The translations under genes were made by a program, and so were the position numbers. From Cyanobacteria bacterium PR.3.49 (GTDB taxonomy: Bacteria; Cyanobacteriota; Vampirovibrionia; Obscuribacterales; Obscuribacteraceae), in assembly GCA_013997645.1 (NCBI GenBank), contig PNKB01000013.1:1-50550 (forward strand): a stretch of DNA of 50,550 nt. Reading direction: 5' to 3'. The notes beneath the pieces were generated by a model. That model saw only the letters and a program-made list of their open reading frames with translations. It did no database searches and was not told the origin of the DNA. Every line of letters starts with the position of its first letter. Position 1 is the stretch's first letter. This document shows, piece by piece, positions 42,750 through 50,550 of the stretch.

Positions 42750-43679
42750 ATGCTCCACGGATATGTCTATTATCGGCGCCGAGGAAACATGCTGGCGATG
42801 GTGGCGCTGATAGGGCTGATTATCATTGCGGTTTTGCTGATCGGATTTTTTTGTCAGTTTTTGTTCCTCAGTCATCAAAAAGAAAGGACTGATGCGGATG
42901 AGTGCGCACTTTCTTTTGCACATGTGCTGAATAATAGAGATCGCATAGGTCAGATGAACACGGCTGTAGAACGTTCGCGCGAATTAGTGCACGGCTCGAG
43001 ACTGGCGCTTGATGCATTGAAAAGGGACGAGAGCGATCCGGCACTGGAGGATTTTGCTCGGTTGCTCACTGAAGAGGCTAGAGCTGGTGCGCATCTCGTT
43101 GAGTCCAGCCGGCAAATGCTGTGCCAAGAAGTCACTCAAGATGCTTTTGAAGCGACCAAGGAATACAAGAAAAAACTTGGTGCAAGGACAGGATCGAAGG
43201 TTGGCGTGATGAACGTGTCGCCCGCTCTTCTCAATAGCGTCGAGATTGGGGTACCGCTTGGTGTGCTATCAAACGTGACGACGGTTCAAGCATTAGATGA
43301 GTTGTTGAAACACGACAGGCAGAATGGCTATGTTTCGCAGGCGGGGCTTGCGCTCGTCGGCGATATTAATGCAAAACTTCCCTCACCGGACAACGATCTC
43401 GACTTCATGCTCACCCCGCTTGCAAGCCCCATTGGCACAGGAATGTCTCCACCGCGCCTGACCGCCAACAAAGTTTTCGACTCGAAAGCGAATGTGTCGG
43501 ACGAAAAGCCACAAGCCGTGCGCACCCAACAAATACCTTCTGCCGTGCGCGTGAAGATGGAAGTGCCTGTCTCCGCTCAGGGACTGTCGACATTGAGCAG
43601 TAAAATGCAAGTTGCCGCCAGCGCAGCCGCAGGCGGCGCAATGCCTGCGCCGGATGAGCTTGATGTGCAGCGTCAATAG
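42750..43679 (+). CDS. TadE/TadG-like membrane protein
   Basis: 309 residues from the ATG at 42750; a second ATG at 42789 has a better SD (GAGGA). I favour the first because R-R-R-G-N then precedes the membrane helix (M-L-A-M-V-A-L-I-G-L-I-I-I-A-V-L-L-I), the usual N-terminus of TadE/TadG pilus-assembly proteins. The rest is a helical exported domain with few strong motifs and a Ser/Ala/Pro-rich end. No other tad genes are nearby, so the assignment is to the N-terminal type only. The following SUKH gene begins 21 nt later. Confidence 0.65.
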   Translation: MLHGYVYYRRRGNMLAMVALIGLIIIAVLLIGFFCQFLFLSHQKERTDADECALSFAHVLNNRDRIGQMNTAVERSRELVHGSRLALDALKRDESDPALEDFARLLTEEARAGAHLVESSRQMLCQEVTQDAFEATKEYKKKLGARTGSKVGVMNVSPALLNSVEIGVPLGVLSNVTTVQALDELLKHDRQNGYVSQAGLALVGDINAKLPSPDNDLDFMLTPLASPIGTGMSPPRLTANKVFDSKANVSDEKPQAVRTQQIPSAVRVKMEVPVSAQGLSTLSSKMQVAASAAAGGAMPAPDELDVQRQ

Positions 43680-43699
43680 GTAATTTGCGTGACAATCCC

Positions 43700-44143
43700 A
43701 TGAAAATCAAGAATTCTCAAACGAAATTGACGGCCGCAGAAATCGAGCAGCTGGAGAGTCATACCTGCATCTCTTTACCCGCCGACTACAAGGCCTTTCT
43801 GCTAGAACATAATGGCGGCGAGCCAGATCCGTCTGACTTCGTGACAAGAGACGGGAAGGTGGAATCTTTCGTCTCTTGCTTCCTGCCCATCTCCAACCTG
43901 GTCGAGGACAACCTTCTCGAGGAAATCGAAGGGATTAGTCAGGCAGGTCAAATCCCTTCCAATCTCATCCCAATTGCCATAGCTGCCCCCGATAATCGAA
44001 TTGTCATCGCATTCAAGGGAAAAGAACGCGGAAAAGTCTATTACTGGGCGTGGGATGAGGAAGACGAAAATCACATTGCATCCTACAAATACATTCGGCT
44101 CATCGCCGACAGCTTTGATGATTTTATTCGTTTGCTACACTAA
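43700..44143 (+). CDS. SMI1/KNR4 (SUKH) family protein
   Basis: 147 residues from the ATG at 43700. The SUKH pattern is clear: I-S-L-P-A-D-Y-K-A-F-L-L-E-H-N-G-G near 29-45, I-P-I-A near the middle, then G-K-V-Y-Y-W-A-W-D-E-E and a final S-F-D-D-F-I-R-L-L. SUKH proteins are often immunity proteins for contact-dependent or polymorphic toxins, but many act elsewhere; no toxin is encoded next to this one. It probably shares a transcript with the TadE-like gene. Confidence 0.88.
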   Translation: MKIKNSQTKLTAAEIEQLESHTCISLPADYKAFLLEHNGGEPDPSDFVTRDGKVESFVSCFLPISNLVEDNLLEEIEGISQAGQIPSNLIPIAIAAPDNRIVIAFKGKERGKVYYWAWDEEDENHIASYKYIRLIADSFDDFIRLLH

Positions 44144-44163
44144 TCCCCTAAAATTCATCGAAT

Positions 44164-46299
44164 ATGCCGCAAGATAACGACGACAATCAGAAGACGTACG
44201 TCAACAAGCAGGGCTCACAGACTGCTAATACTTTTTTGCCGGGGCAGATGATCGGCGGCAAGTATAAAGTGCTGTCGGTCCTTGGCTCAGGCGGCATCGG
44301 GACTGTCTACAAGGTCGAGCAAATTTTTCTCGGTCAGCAATTTGCGCTGAAAACACTTAACAGCAGCAATGCCACCGACCAAATGATTCGACGCTTCCAA
44401 CTTGAAGCGCGCACCGCTTCATTGCTCAATCATCCAAACCTCGTAAAAGTGCATGATTTTGGCATCCTTGACACTCAAGAGCCGTATCTCGTTATGGATT
44501 TTGTGGACGGGATTACGCTAAGTGAGTTTTTAAAATCAAATGGCTTGATGAGCCTCGAGCAGTTAGTGGCTTGCTTCGCGCAAGTTTGCCTGGGCCTTGC
44601 TTACGCGCACGAGAACGGCATCGTTCATCGAGATATCAAACCAAGCAACATCATGATTTCGCGAACAATTCCTTTCGGTGCCGAAGGTTTTGCAAAAATT
44701 GTGGACTTCGGAATTGCGAAGTTGGTTTATTCGGAAGACGGCAACTATCAGGCTCTGACGACAACCGGCGAAATATTTGGCAGCCCGCTCTACATGAGCC
44801 CTGAGCAATGCTCAGGTGCTGCCGTCGATCAGCGCGCTGATGTTTATTCACTAGGATGCGTCCTGTTCGAATGCATGACCGGTACCACGCCTTTTGTCGG
44901 GCAGAGTGCGCTGAACACAATGCTGCTACACCAGTCAGAGCGCGTTCCTACTCTGAAAGAAGCATCGCTGGGAAAAGACTTTCCGCCCGAATTGGAATTG
45001 CTCGTTGAAAAAATGCTGGCAAAGGCGCCATCCGACCGATATCAAAATCTCGGCATAGTGGCGAATGATCTCGCGCAAATATCCAAGGGCGCGCCGGTCC
45101 TGGGCTTGGATCAAACCAAGAGAAAAACAGCAAAAGCCTCGAAAACTATCACGCTGACGCAAAAAAAATTGGCATTGTATTTAGTTGCGGCGTCGCTTGC
45201 CTCTGCAACAGTGGCTTTGCCAGTTGGTTACTACCTGGGCAACAAACAGTCTGAATCTTCTGAAAAAAACAAGACAGCAAATCAGGAATCGACGAGCCCT
45301 AAGGAGGGCGAAACCGCGTCGCAAACCAGTGCCAAGCCGTCAGATCCTTTTGGCTACAATCCGCTGAAAGATCAGTATTTGGAAGACAAGTACAACAAAG
45401 AAATTGGGGAAGAAGATAGAAAAAGGCGAAAAGATAAATTCGAAAAGCCCTTTTTCGCCGCCTGCGAAAAGATGGATAAGACACAGCCCAGCGAGAAAGA
45501 CAAACTTCGCAGTCTGATGGTCACATTCAAACAATTGAAAGAACAGATCAAAGATGACGAGAGACTAAAAAAAACATACGGCGCGATAATCGAAGACAAA
45601 ATCACCGTCGGCCATATCAAGCTGGGCGAATTCTCGATTGCAGAATCTCGCATTTCAGACAAATTGAAGCACGCCACCAGCCATCAGGAGATTGGTGCTA
45701 ATGCTGCATACTATCAATTGTTTGCAGAGCGGCAAGGCGCCGAAGGCAACATGAAAGAAGCATTTCGCTCTTACCAAAAAGGAGCCGATAACTTTCTAAA
45801 AGCCGCTAACTTTCCCGGATGCGATCCCCAGTCAGCGAAGGTCTATCGTGGTCACGCAGGCAACTTCCTCCGCTGCAGCAGCGACGTTAGCCTTCACCAC
45901 CTTCACAATATTCCGCAGGCAATCGAAATCGGCTATCGGTCCAAAGCGCTGCTTGAGAAGAACGGCAATGATTTCCTTATGGCAAATTGCCTGCTGACTC
46001 TGGGCTCGGCTCTTTACCATGATCGGCAGTACGAGAAAGCTGAGCCAATAATGCTTCGTTGCGAAAAGCTGCTCAAAGATGAAAAAGACAACAGCGCCCC
46101 ACTACTTTCGAGTTGTGCACTTCTGGAATTGAGCGAGACGCAGAACAACCTGAACAAAAAGCAACAGGCGTTGGAAGCTGCCAAACGGGCGCGCAATTCA
46201 ATAGATCGCTTCAAACCAAAAGATGCAGGACAAAAGCAATTCGCCGCCGCGCATCGCACAAACATCGTAAATCAGATCAAAAAATTGGATGTGCAGTAG
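44164..46299 (+). CDS. Transmembrane Ser/Thr protein kinase with TPR-like tail
   Basis: 711 residues. Kinase domain about 33-305: loop G-S-G-G-I-G near 41-46, K63, E81, HRD 155-157, DFG 181-183 and M-S-P-E-Q-C. A helix at about 336-358 crosses the membrane; a charged linker (360-440) and helical repeats with alternating small and large residues (about 450-705, e.g. A-Y-A-K... and L-E-A-A-K-R-A-R) resemble TPRs outside the cytoplasm. Its kinase half is closely similar to that of the LRR kinase at 486, including a shared V-E-Q-I-F-L. No SD is seen before the ATG, which is 18 nt after the SUKH stop. Confidence 0.93.
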   Translation: MPQDNDDNQKTYVNKQGSQTANTFLPGQMIGGKYKVLSVLGSGGIGTVYKVEQIFLGQQFALKTLNSSNATDQMIRRFQLEARTASLLNHPNLVKVHDFGILDTQEPYLVMDFVDGITLSEFLKSNGLMSLEQLVACFAQVCLGLAYAHENGIVHRDIKPSNIMISRTIPFGAEGFAKIVDFGIAKLVYSEDGNYQALTTTGEIFGSPLYMSPEQCSGAAVDQRADVYSLGCVLFECMTGTTPFVGQSALNTMLLHQSERVPTLKEASLGKDFPPELELLVEKMLAKAPSDRYQNLGIVANDLAQISKGAPVLGLDQTKRKTAKASKTITLTQKKLALYLVAASLASATVALPVGYYLGNKQSESSEKNKTANQESTSPKEGETASQTSAKPSDPFGYNPLKDQYLEDKYNKEIGEEDRKRRKDKFEKPFFAACEKMDKTQPSEKDKLRSLMVTFKQLKEQIKDDERLKKTYGAIIEDKITVGHIKLGEFSIAESRISDKLKHATSHQEIGANAAYYQLFAERQGAEGNMKEAFRSYQKGADNFLKAANFPGCDPQSAKVYRGHAGNFLRCSSDVSLHHLHNIPQAIEIGYRSKALLEKNGNDFLMANCLLTLGSALYHDRQYEKAEPIMLRCEKLLKDEKDNSAPLLSSCALLELSETQNNLNKKQQALEAAKRARNSIDRFKPKDAGQKQFAAAHRTNIVNQIKKLDVQ

Positions 46300-46308
46300 A
46301 AGACATCC

Positions 46309-46337
46309 TTGCATAACAAAGCCAAGGAGATTATACT
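46309..46337 (+). promoter_or_regulatory. Promoter of the mazEF pair
   Basis: TTGCAT (46309-46314) and TATACT (46332-46337) are separated by exactly 17 bp, a good sigma-70-type promoter. The start of mazE follows at 46365 behind GGAGG. Confidence 0.75.
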
Positions 46338-46364
46338 TTTATATAACACCGGAGGTTGCTGGCA

Positions 46365-46622
46365 ATGCATAAAACCAATCTGCGCAAAGTGGGGGGCTCG
46401 ATCATGTTGTCCGTTCCGCCGGCCATTTTAGAACAATTGCACCTCGAAGCCGGCTCTACAGTAACCATCAGCCTGGACGGCGAAAAGTTGATTATTGAAT
46501 CGAGTCCAAAACCTCGTTATTCACTTACGGAGCTCCTGTCAGCGTCGGACTATACGTTGCCACAGCCCGATTCTGAGCGTGAATGGATTGACTCTCCAAA
46601 TGTTGGTGGCGAGCTGATATGA
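46365..46622 (+). CDS. mazE: MazE-like (AbrB-fold) antitoxin
   Basis: 85 residues from the ATG at 46365, with GGAGG 9 nt upstream; a TTG at 46356 lies between the two and is rejected. The N-terminus has the SpoVT/AbrB swapped-hairpin pattern: L-R-K-V-G-G-S-I-M-L-S-V-P-P, L-H-L-E-A-G-S-T-V-T-I-S-L-D and K-L-I-I-E. The acidic C-terminal tail is the part that usually wraps MazF. The 4-nt overlap with the toxin gene couples their synthesis. Confidence 0.93.
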   Translation: MHKTNLRKVGGSIMLSVPPAILEQLHLEAGSTVTISLDGEKLIIESSPKPRYSLTELLSASDYTLPQPDSEREWIDSPNVGGELI

Positions 46623-46945
46623 AGCGCGGCGACATTTATATGGTCACACTCGACCCTACGAAAGGTCGCGAGCAGCAAGGCTATCGCCCTGTTTTGATAA
46701 TCTCGCCGGAGGCATTCAACCAAGCGACTAAATTACCTGTGGTGCTGCCCATCACCACAGGCGGTGCATTTGCCCAACGAATCGGCTTCGCTGTTCCGAT
46801 TTCTGGAATAAAAACCACTGGAGTAATTCGGTGCGATCAGCCTCGCGTCTTAGATCTTACAGCCCGACACGGTCGCAGGGTAGAAGCTTTGCCCAATACA
46901 GTCCTAGACGACGTTATGGCTAGAGTAATTACGATATTCGAATGA
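46619..46945 (+). CDS. mazF: MazF/PemK-family endoribonuclease toxin
   Basis: 108 residues. K-R-G-D-I-Y-M-V-T-L-D-P-T-K-G-x-E-Q-Q-G-Y-R-P-V-L-I-I-S and T-G-V-I-R-C-D-Q-P-R-V-L-D-L-T-A-R are the canonical MazF/PemK/ChpB blocks, with the usual catalytic Arg and Thr present. It should cut mRNA in a sequence-specific way and is intact. The ATGA overlap with mazE and the shared promoter make a complete type II toxin-antitoxin pair. Confidence 0.95.
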   Translation: MKRGDIYMVTLDPTKGREQQGYRPVLIISPEAFNQATKLPVVLPITTGGAFAQRIGFAVPISGIKTTGVIRCDQPRVLDLTARHGRRVEALPNTVLDDVMARVITIFE

Positions 46946-46946
46946 C

Positions 46947-47429
46947 TTAGAGAAGATTGACGCTGGCACCCTTTCTTTCCTCAACCCCAGTGGCTGCCCG
47001 CCGCCGAATTTCGGGACATAATGCCGCAGGAAAAGTGTCTTCGATTTTCGCTGCGCCGCTGTTGATGTCTTTCTGCGATGCGAAATTAGTCACATCAAAT
47101 TTGGCATCTTCATACTCCGCGACTCTCACGGCGCCTTCCGACAGCGTTTTTCCATCCTGCATAACTTTTGCCCAAGCATAGTATTTTGGCGCACTCACAC
47201 CACTTACCGTGGGCACACGCCGGAGCAGTTCGTACGAAATCGAAACTTCTCCTTTGGAGCTTGTTGCAAAATAAGTCTCAAGACACTCTTGAAAGTTTTG
47301 CTTAAAAGCCTCGCCGTCAGAGGGAAGGTTTTGCGCGAAAACCGGCGCGCAGTTAGTTTGAAAACTTGCTGACAGAGCAACGCCGAGCAGCAAGCAAGAA
47401 AGGTCTTTTCGAAAACGCTGCGATTTCAT
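46947..47429 (-). CDS. Secreted protein of unknown function
   Basis: 160 residues from the ATG at 47429 (GGAG 12 nt upstream); an upstream GTG at 47477 would add 16. A signal peptide (about 1-32, ending P-V-F-A) is followed by a domain of about 130 residues with two Cys and a Y-Y-A-W-A-K-V-M-Q-D-G-K-T-L strand pair. The last third is polar. Family not recognised. The gene converges on mazF with only 1 nt between the stops. Confidence 0.72.
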   Translation of the reverse strand: MKSQRFRKDLSCLLLGVALSASFQTNCAPVFAQNLPSDGEAFKQNFQECLETYFATSSKGEVSISYELLRRVPTVSGVSAPKYYAWAKVMQDGKTLSEGAVRVAEYEDAKFDVTNFASQKDINSGAAKIEDTFPAALCPEIRRRAATGVEERKGASVNLL

Positions 47430-47532
47430 CAAAATTTTTGCTCCGATGCGTTCAAGCGCATTGAAAGAAATTCGCACTTATTGTAACGGCTAGCGGACTT
47501 CGGCGAAAGTGTAATGCAAAGATAGAAAACCG

Positions 47533-49317
47533 TCAGCTTTTGGGAAGCTTGAACCAAAACGTACATCCACTTCCCAGTTTGCTTTCTACTCCAATTGTTC
47601 CTCCATGAGCATGAACAATCTGGCTGCAAATGGATAGTCCCAGTCCAAAGCCTTTCACGGTGGAGCTATGTTGTTGAGCTTGTTGAAAACGCTCAAAAAT
47701 GATGACTTGATCTTTCTCCGGAATACCCGGACCTTCGTCTGTAATTCTGACTTCGACAAGTGCATCTTCTTCTACAGTTGTGATTTGAATGGGTCTGCCT
47801 TCTGGAGCAAACTTGAGCGCATTCGAGAGGATATTCACAGTTACTTGAAGAATGCGATTTGCGTCCGCAAAGACCGCACAATCCTGCTCAGGTAGAGTGA
47901 CTTCAATATTGCGTTCGTCGCAAATCCCCTGCAGGCAAAGCACGGCATCAATCAGAATATTCCTGAGGGATGTTTTTTCGCGTTTCAATTTCCACTTTCC
48001 AGCTTCGAGCTGTTCGAGGCTAAGAAGGTCGTTGGTTAGGTCGATCAATTGTTTGACATTTTTCTTGGCTGCGACAACAACCGTATTTGCATCCGGAGGC
48101 AAATTGCCGCGGGCATTACTTTGCAGAAGGTCAAGCTTGATCAAGAGCGAAGATAGCGGAGTTCGCAAGTCGTGACTGACAATGGACACGAACTCTCTCT
48201 TGAAGCGCTCCAACTCTTTCCTTTCCGAAACATCGTGCCCAACAACGAAAAATGTTTCTTGCTCAGGAACCCAGCGTACAGACCATTCCATTTCAACTAG
48301 ACTGCCACTTGGTTGCAGAATTCTGTTCTCGAAAAATGAAGAGCCGGTCTGCTTCGCTTGATTGAATTGACGGTCTGTTTCTTCACGCATTTGTTCATCA
48401 ACGATTGATTGGATACGACGGCCAACCAGCATTTCCGGCTCATATTGCCACAAAAGCTTCACCGCTTCGTTGATTTCAGTAAAACAAAGTGACGAATCAA
48501 TAGAACAAATTACCTCTGCTGCATTATCAACAATTGCACGCTGTTTCCTCACTGTATTCGCCAATTCTTTGGCAGCGGTCCGCAAAGCAGCATCGAGTTC
48601 TGCTAGCTCGTCTTTGCCGCTGACAAAGCCAGTCACAGGCACGCCGGCAGCGACTTGCCGGGAGTGCGACATCAGTTGTTTGACTCTCTTGTTGATACTG
48701 ATTGTGGCGATGATGGCTACAGCCATGCCTAGAAGAACGTTTGCAAGAACACCGGCGAGGAGCAATGTTTTTAGATGCTTTCTGTATTCTTCGCTGGACT
48801 TCAAGCGCTTATTCAGAATCGCTTGCTCGCGGTCGACGATATTATTCAAGTCCGTGAGGATTAAGTCGGTTCTTTTCCTAGCCACAAGTCCGTTGTAGAT
48901 AGCGTCTTGAACATTCTGTTGATCAATAGCCTGGAAAAAACTGATTGTGTTTTGCATAGTCAAATTGATCTTTTGCCTGATGCTTTTGATTTCTTTGCTT
49001 GAAGATACTTCGCTCCCATCGAGCGATTTCTCGAGCGCTTCCAGCTTTTGATTGCCTGAAGACATATTGCTCCAGAAGTCGGGCAGCCCATTTTTGTCCT
49101 TTAAGTGCATATGTCGTACGATCGCATCGCTTCCCTGTGTGATGCTCGTTTGAATTCCATGGATTGAATCAATCAGATTTCTTCCGCGCACTTCTTGCTG
49201 CAGCTCCGTCTCAAACTGTTTAAACGTTTGATTTAATAGCAGGAGAATTAGCAGCTCAACCGCCAAAGGGGCGAAAACAAGCAAGAGGATTTTTTGTGAC
49301 AGGCGAAGCGGTTTCAT
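47533..49317 (-). CDS. Membrane sensor histidine kinase with HAMP and PAS domains
   Basis: 594 residues. Helices at about 9-29 and 184-206 enclose a helical periplasmic sensor domain; HAMP, PAS (about 258-368), HisKA with H382 in I-V-S-H-D-L-R-T-P-L and an HATPase domain with D-E-G-P-G-I and G-F-G-L-G-L-S-I-C follow. No response regulator is adjacent. The ATG at 49317 lacks an SD, but the M-K-P-L-R-L-S-Q-K start fits the N-termini of the two related kinases. Members differ mostly in the sensor part. Confidence 0.93.
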   Translation of the reverse strand: MKPLRLSQKILLLVFAPLAVELLILLLLNQTFKQFETELQQEVRGRNLIDSIHGIQTSITQGSDAIVRHMHLKDKNGLPDFWSNMSSGNQKLEALEKSLDGSEVSSSKEIKSIRQKINLTMQNTISFFQAIDQQNVQDAIYNGLVARKRTDLILTDLNNIVDREQAILNKRLKSSEEYRKHLKTLLLAGVLANVLLGMAVAIIATISINKRVKQLMSHSRQVAAGVPVTGFVSGKDELAELDAALRTAAKELANTVRKQRAIVDNAAEVICSIDSSLCFTEINEAVKLLWQYEPEMLVGRRIQSIVDEQMREETDRQFNQAKQTGSSFFENRILQPSGSLVEMEWSVRWVPEQETFFVVGHDVSERKELERFKREFVSIVSHDLRTPLSSLLIKLDLLQSNARGNLPPDANTVVVAAKKNVKQLIDLTNDLLSLEQLEAGKWKLKREKTSLRNILIDAVLCLQGICDERNIEVTLPEQDCAVFADANRILQVTVNILSNALKFAPEGRPIQITTVEEDALVEVRITDEGPGIPEKDQVIIFERFQQAQQHSSTVKGFGLGLSICSQIVHAHGGTIGVESKLGSGCTFWFKLPKS

Positions 49318-49434
49318 AGGTGGTCTATTGTATCAATCCAAAATTCTTCGTTCTTGACTATACGTTCTACGGGGTCAAAACCCAAACACGGGAATAACGA
49401 AAGAACAGTTTAACGAAAGGACCGATTCACGTTT

Positions 49435-50001
49435 ATGCGTAGAGTAGCGATTTTGATCCTTCTGATGCTTTTACCAGCAGAAGTTTTCGCCAAAGCTTTG
49501 ACAGACTACTTTCCGCAAAAAGTGGCAAGAGCACTCTCTCTATACAGTAACGTCCTCAATGATCTTTCGGAACCGTCGCTGTGCAGACTAACAGAGAATT
49601 TTCCCATCTATCGGCTTACATACAATCGCCGTGTTGGTTTCTGGCAGACGATTACCTTTTATGCGAACCCCCTGAAACCCAGCATTATTGTTCACGGTGG
49701 ACAACTCTTGGAACCGAAACGGGCTATACGCACTCGCACTTTCGTTTTATCTTTAAAGGACAGCAAAAATTTTCTTTCGGAAATCAGGTCAACAGGGTTT
49801 TGGAACAGCCCTGCCTTGGATAAATCTCTTGAAACCGCACCGCATACACACCATTCTCTTTACCTTGATGCAGAACCTTGGATCGTAGAAGGCCTGGATA
49901 AAGGGAAATATCATGTAGTGATGCGAGACTCAACAACAGGTGACTGTTCTCGCCTAAATGAAATCTTTTACCTTCAAGCAAAAAAAACTGGGTGCTTATA
50001 G
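49435..50001 (+). CDS. Secreted protein of unknown function
   Basis: 188 residues with a signal peptide (M-R-R-V-A-I-L-I-L-L-M-L-L-P-A-E-V-F-A, cut near residue 20). The mature part is mixed alpha/beta with three Cys, a Y-R-L-T-Y-N-R-R strand, an H-T-H-H motif and a Y-H-V-V-M-R-D-S-T-T-G-D-C pair near the end. No family recognised. AAAGGA lies 13 nt before the ATG. It may share a transcript with the next gene, 89 nt away. Confidence 0.75.
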   Translation: MRRVAILILLMLLPAEVFAKALTDYFPQKVARALSLYSNVLNDLSEPSLCRLTENFPIYRLTYNRRVGFWQTITFYANPLKPSIIVHGGQLLEPKRAIRTRTFVLSLKDSKNFLSEIRSTGFWNSPALDKSLETAPHTHHSLYLDAEPWIVEGLDKGKYHVVMRDSTTGDCSRLNEIFYLQAKKTGCL

Positions 50002-50090
50002 TGATTAGTGACCTAGAAAAAAGAAGTTCACACCAAAGTTAGGCGTTCAAAGGTATGCACCGAGGCAGAATTTCTTTTGAGAAACGGTAG

Positions 50091-50550
50091 ATGATTTACA
50101 ACACAAATCTTCTAATAAGCAAATATGATTGCGCAAGTCTCAATCTGTTTTACCTCAGAGATTTTTACCTTGATTTCTTTGATACCGAATTTGGTGACGC
50201 ACTTCGGGAAATAGAAGTAAGTGTGTATGTCAGATTCGACCCAGCGGACCGTCCTTACAAACTAGAGTCGAATGCTTGGCTGGATAGCAGAAAGCTGAAC
50301 AAGCCCAAGGTACGCTTTCTTGCTTCCAGCCGCAAACTAAAGGTTCAGTATATTACGAGCATAAAAGGCTCTGAAAACGAATTTCCTATCGTTGGCACCA
50401 TCCGGAAAGACGAAGATGAAACAATAAGTCCTGAAAATTTTTCAGACTATTGTCTCGAATTCCTTGACATTCTTTTGCAGAATTTGCCAAAAGCGCTGAA
50501 ACAAAATGAGAGTTTCAATGCCGAGAATTTCATGGAACATTTGAAGAGCA
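50091..50550 (+). CDS. Unknown protein, 5' part, cut by the window end
   Basis: An ATG at 50091 opens a frame with no stop to the end of the window, giving at least 153 residues. It begins M-I-Y-N-T-N-L-L-I-S-K-Y and is rich in aromatic and acidic residues, with a F-Y-L-R-D-F-Y-L-D-F-F-D segment near 20-31 and a C-terminal helix with L-E-F-L-D-I-L-L-Q-N-L-P. There is no signal peptide. The size and composition recall small immunity-type proteins, but I cannot assign a family. The SD is weak. Confidence 0.65.
   Translation, partial: MIYNTNLLISKYDCASLNLFYLRDFYLDFFDTEFGDALREIEVSVYVRFDPADRPYKLESNAWLDSRKLNKPKVRFLASSRKLKVQYITSIKGSENEFPIVGTIRKDEDETISPENFSDYCLEFLDILLQNLPKALKQNESFNAENFMEHLKS

Overview
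The window carries about 55 protein genes, no rRNA or tRNA that I could see, no CRISPR array and no insertion sequence. The gene content is chromosomal: three eukaryote-like Ser/Thr kinases with different tails (LRR, bare membrane tail, TPR), three large sensor histidine kinases of one family, two LysM proteins, a TadE/TadG-like pilin-like protein, a PBP4-type peptidase and a bacillithiol gene cluster. Taxonomy cannot be fixed from sequence alone. The mixture is reminiscent of the non-photosynthetic Cyanobacteria sister group (Vampirovibrionia/Melainabacteria, Obscuribacterales-like), with Acidobacteria or Planctomycetes as alternatives; this is a low-certainty guess.

Region 1 (1-3256): the 3' end of an unknown gene, an LRR receptor-like Ser/Thr kinase and a small zinc-ribbon membrane protein. 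Region 2 (3676-7973, minus strand) is the highlight: a compact operon for a ubiquitin-like conjugation system. In transcription order it encodes a beta-grasp ubiquitin-like protein, a JAMM-type peptidase, a minimal ThiF/E1 enzyme, a membrane-anchored E2-like enzyme that keeps the exact His-to-Cys spacing of eukaryotic E2s, and a second E2-like paralogue in which the catalytic Cys is His, as in eukaryotic Ubc13/Mms2-type E2 plus E2-variant pairs. All five genes have strong Shine-Dalgarno (SD) sites, and a perfect hairpin sits between the ubiquitin-like gene and the enzymes.

Region 3 (8.4-13.6 kb): unknown proteins, a LysM/EF-hand-like protein and a second kinase. Region 4 (13.8-19.4 kb, minus strand): a run of small, mostly membrane genes with A-rich, SD-poor leaders, headed by a four-domain S1 RNA-binding protein. 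Region 5 (19.9-22.5 kb): a nucleotidyltransferase two-gene module, a DacB-like peptidase and a CmpB-like membrane protein. Region 6 (22.8-25.5 kb): a histidine kinase and a HigBA toxin-antitoxin pair.

Region 7 (25.6-33.8 kb, plus strand): a DUF2911 protein, then a tightly overlapping operon: large PIG-L/LmbE deacetylase, a 46-residue membrane peptide, a sodium/solute symporter, a half-length BshC-like protein, BshB1 and BshA. This predicts bacillithiol synthesis. Region 8 (33.7-50.5 kb): an AAA/DUF4143 ATPase with palindromes at its start, a two-component pair, a LysM protein, secreted unknowns, a SUKH protein, a TPR kinase, a MazEF pair, a third histidine kinase and a gene cut by the window end.

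Starts were chosen from SD sites, overlaps and signal peptides. Family calls come from motifs read by eye; none has been checked by database search.
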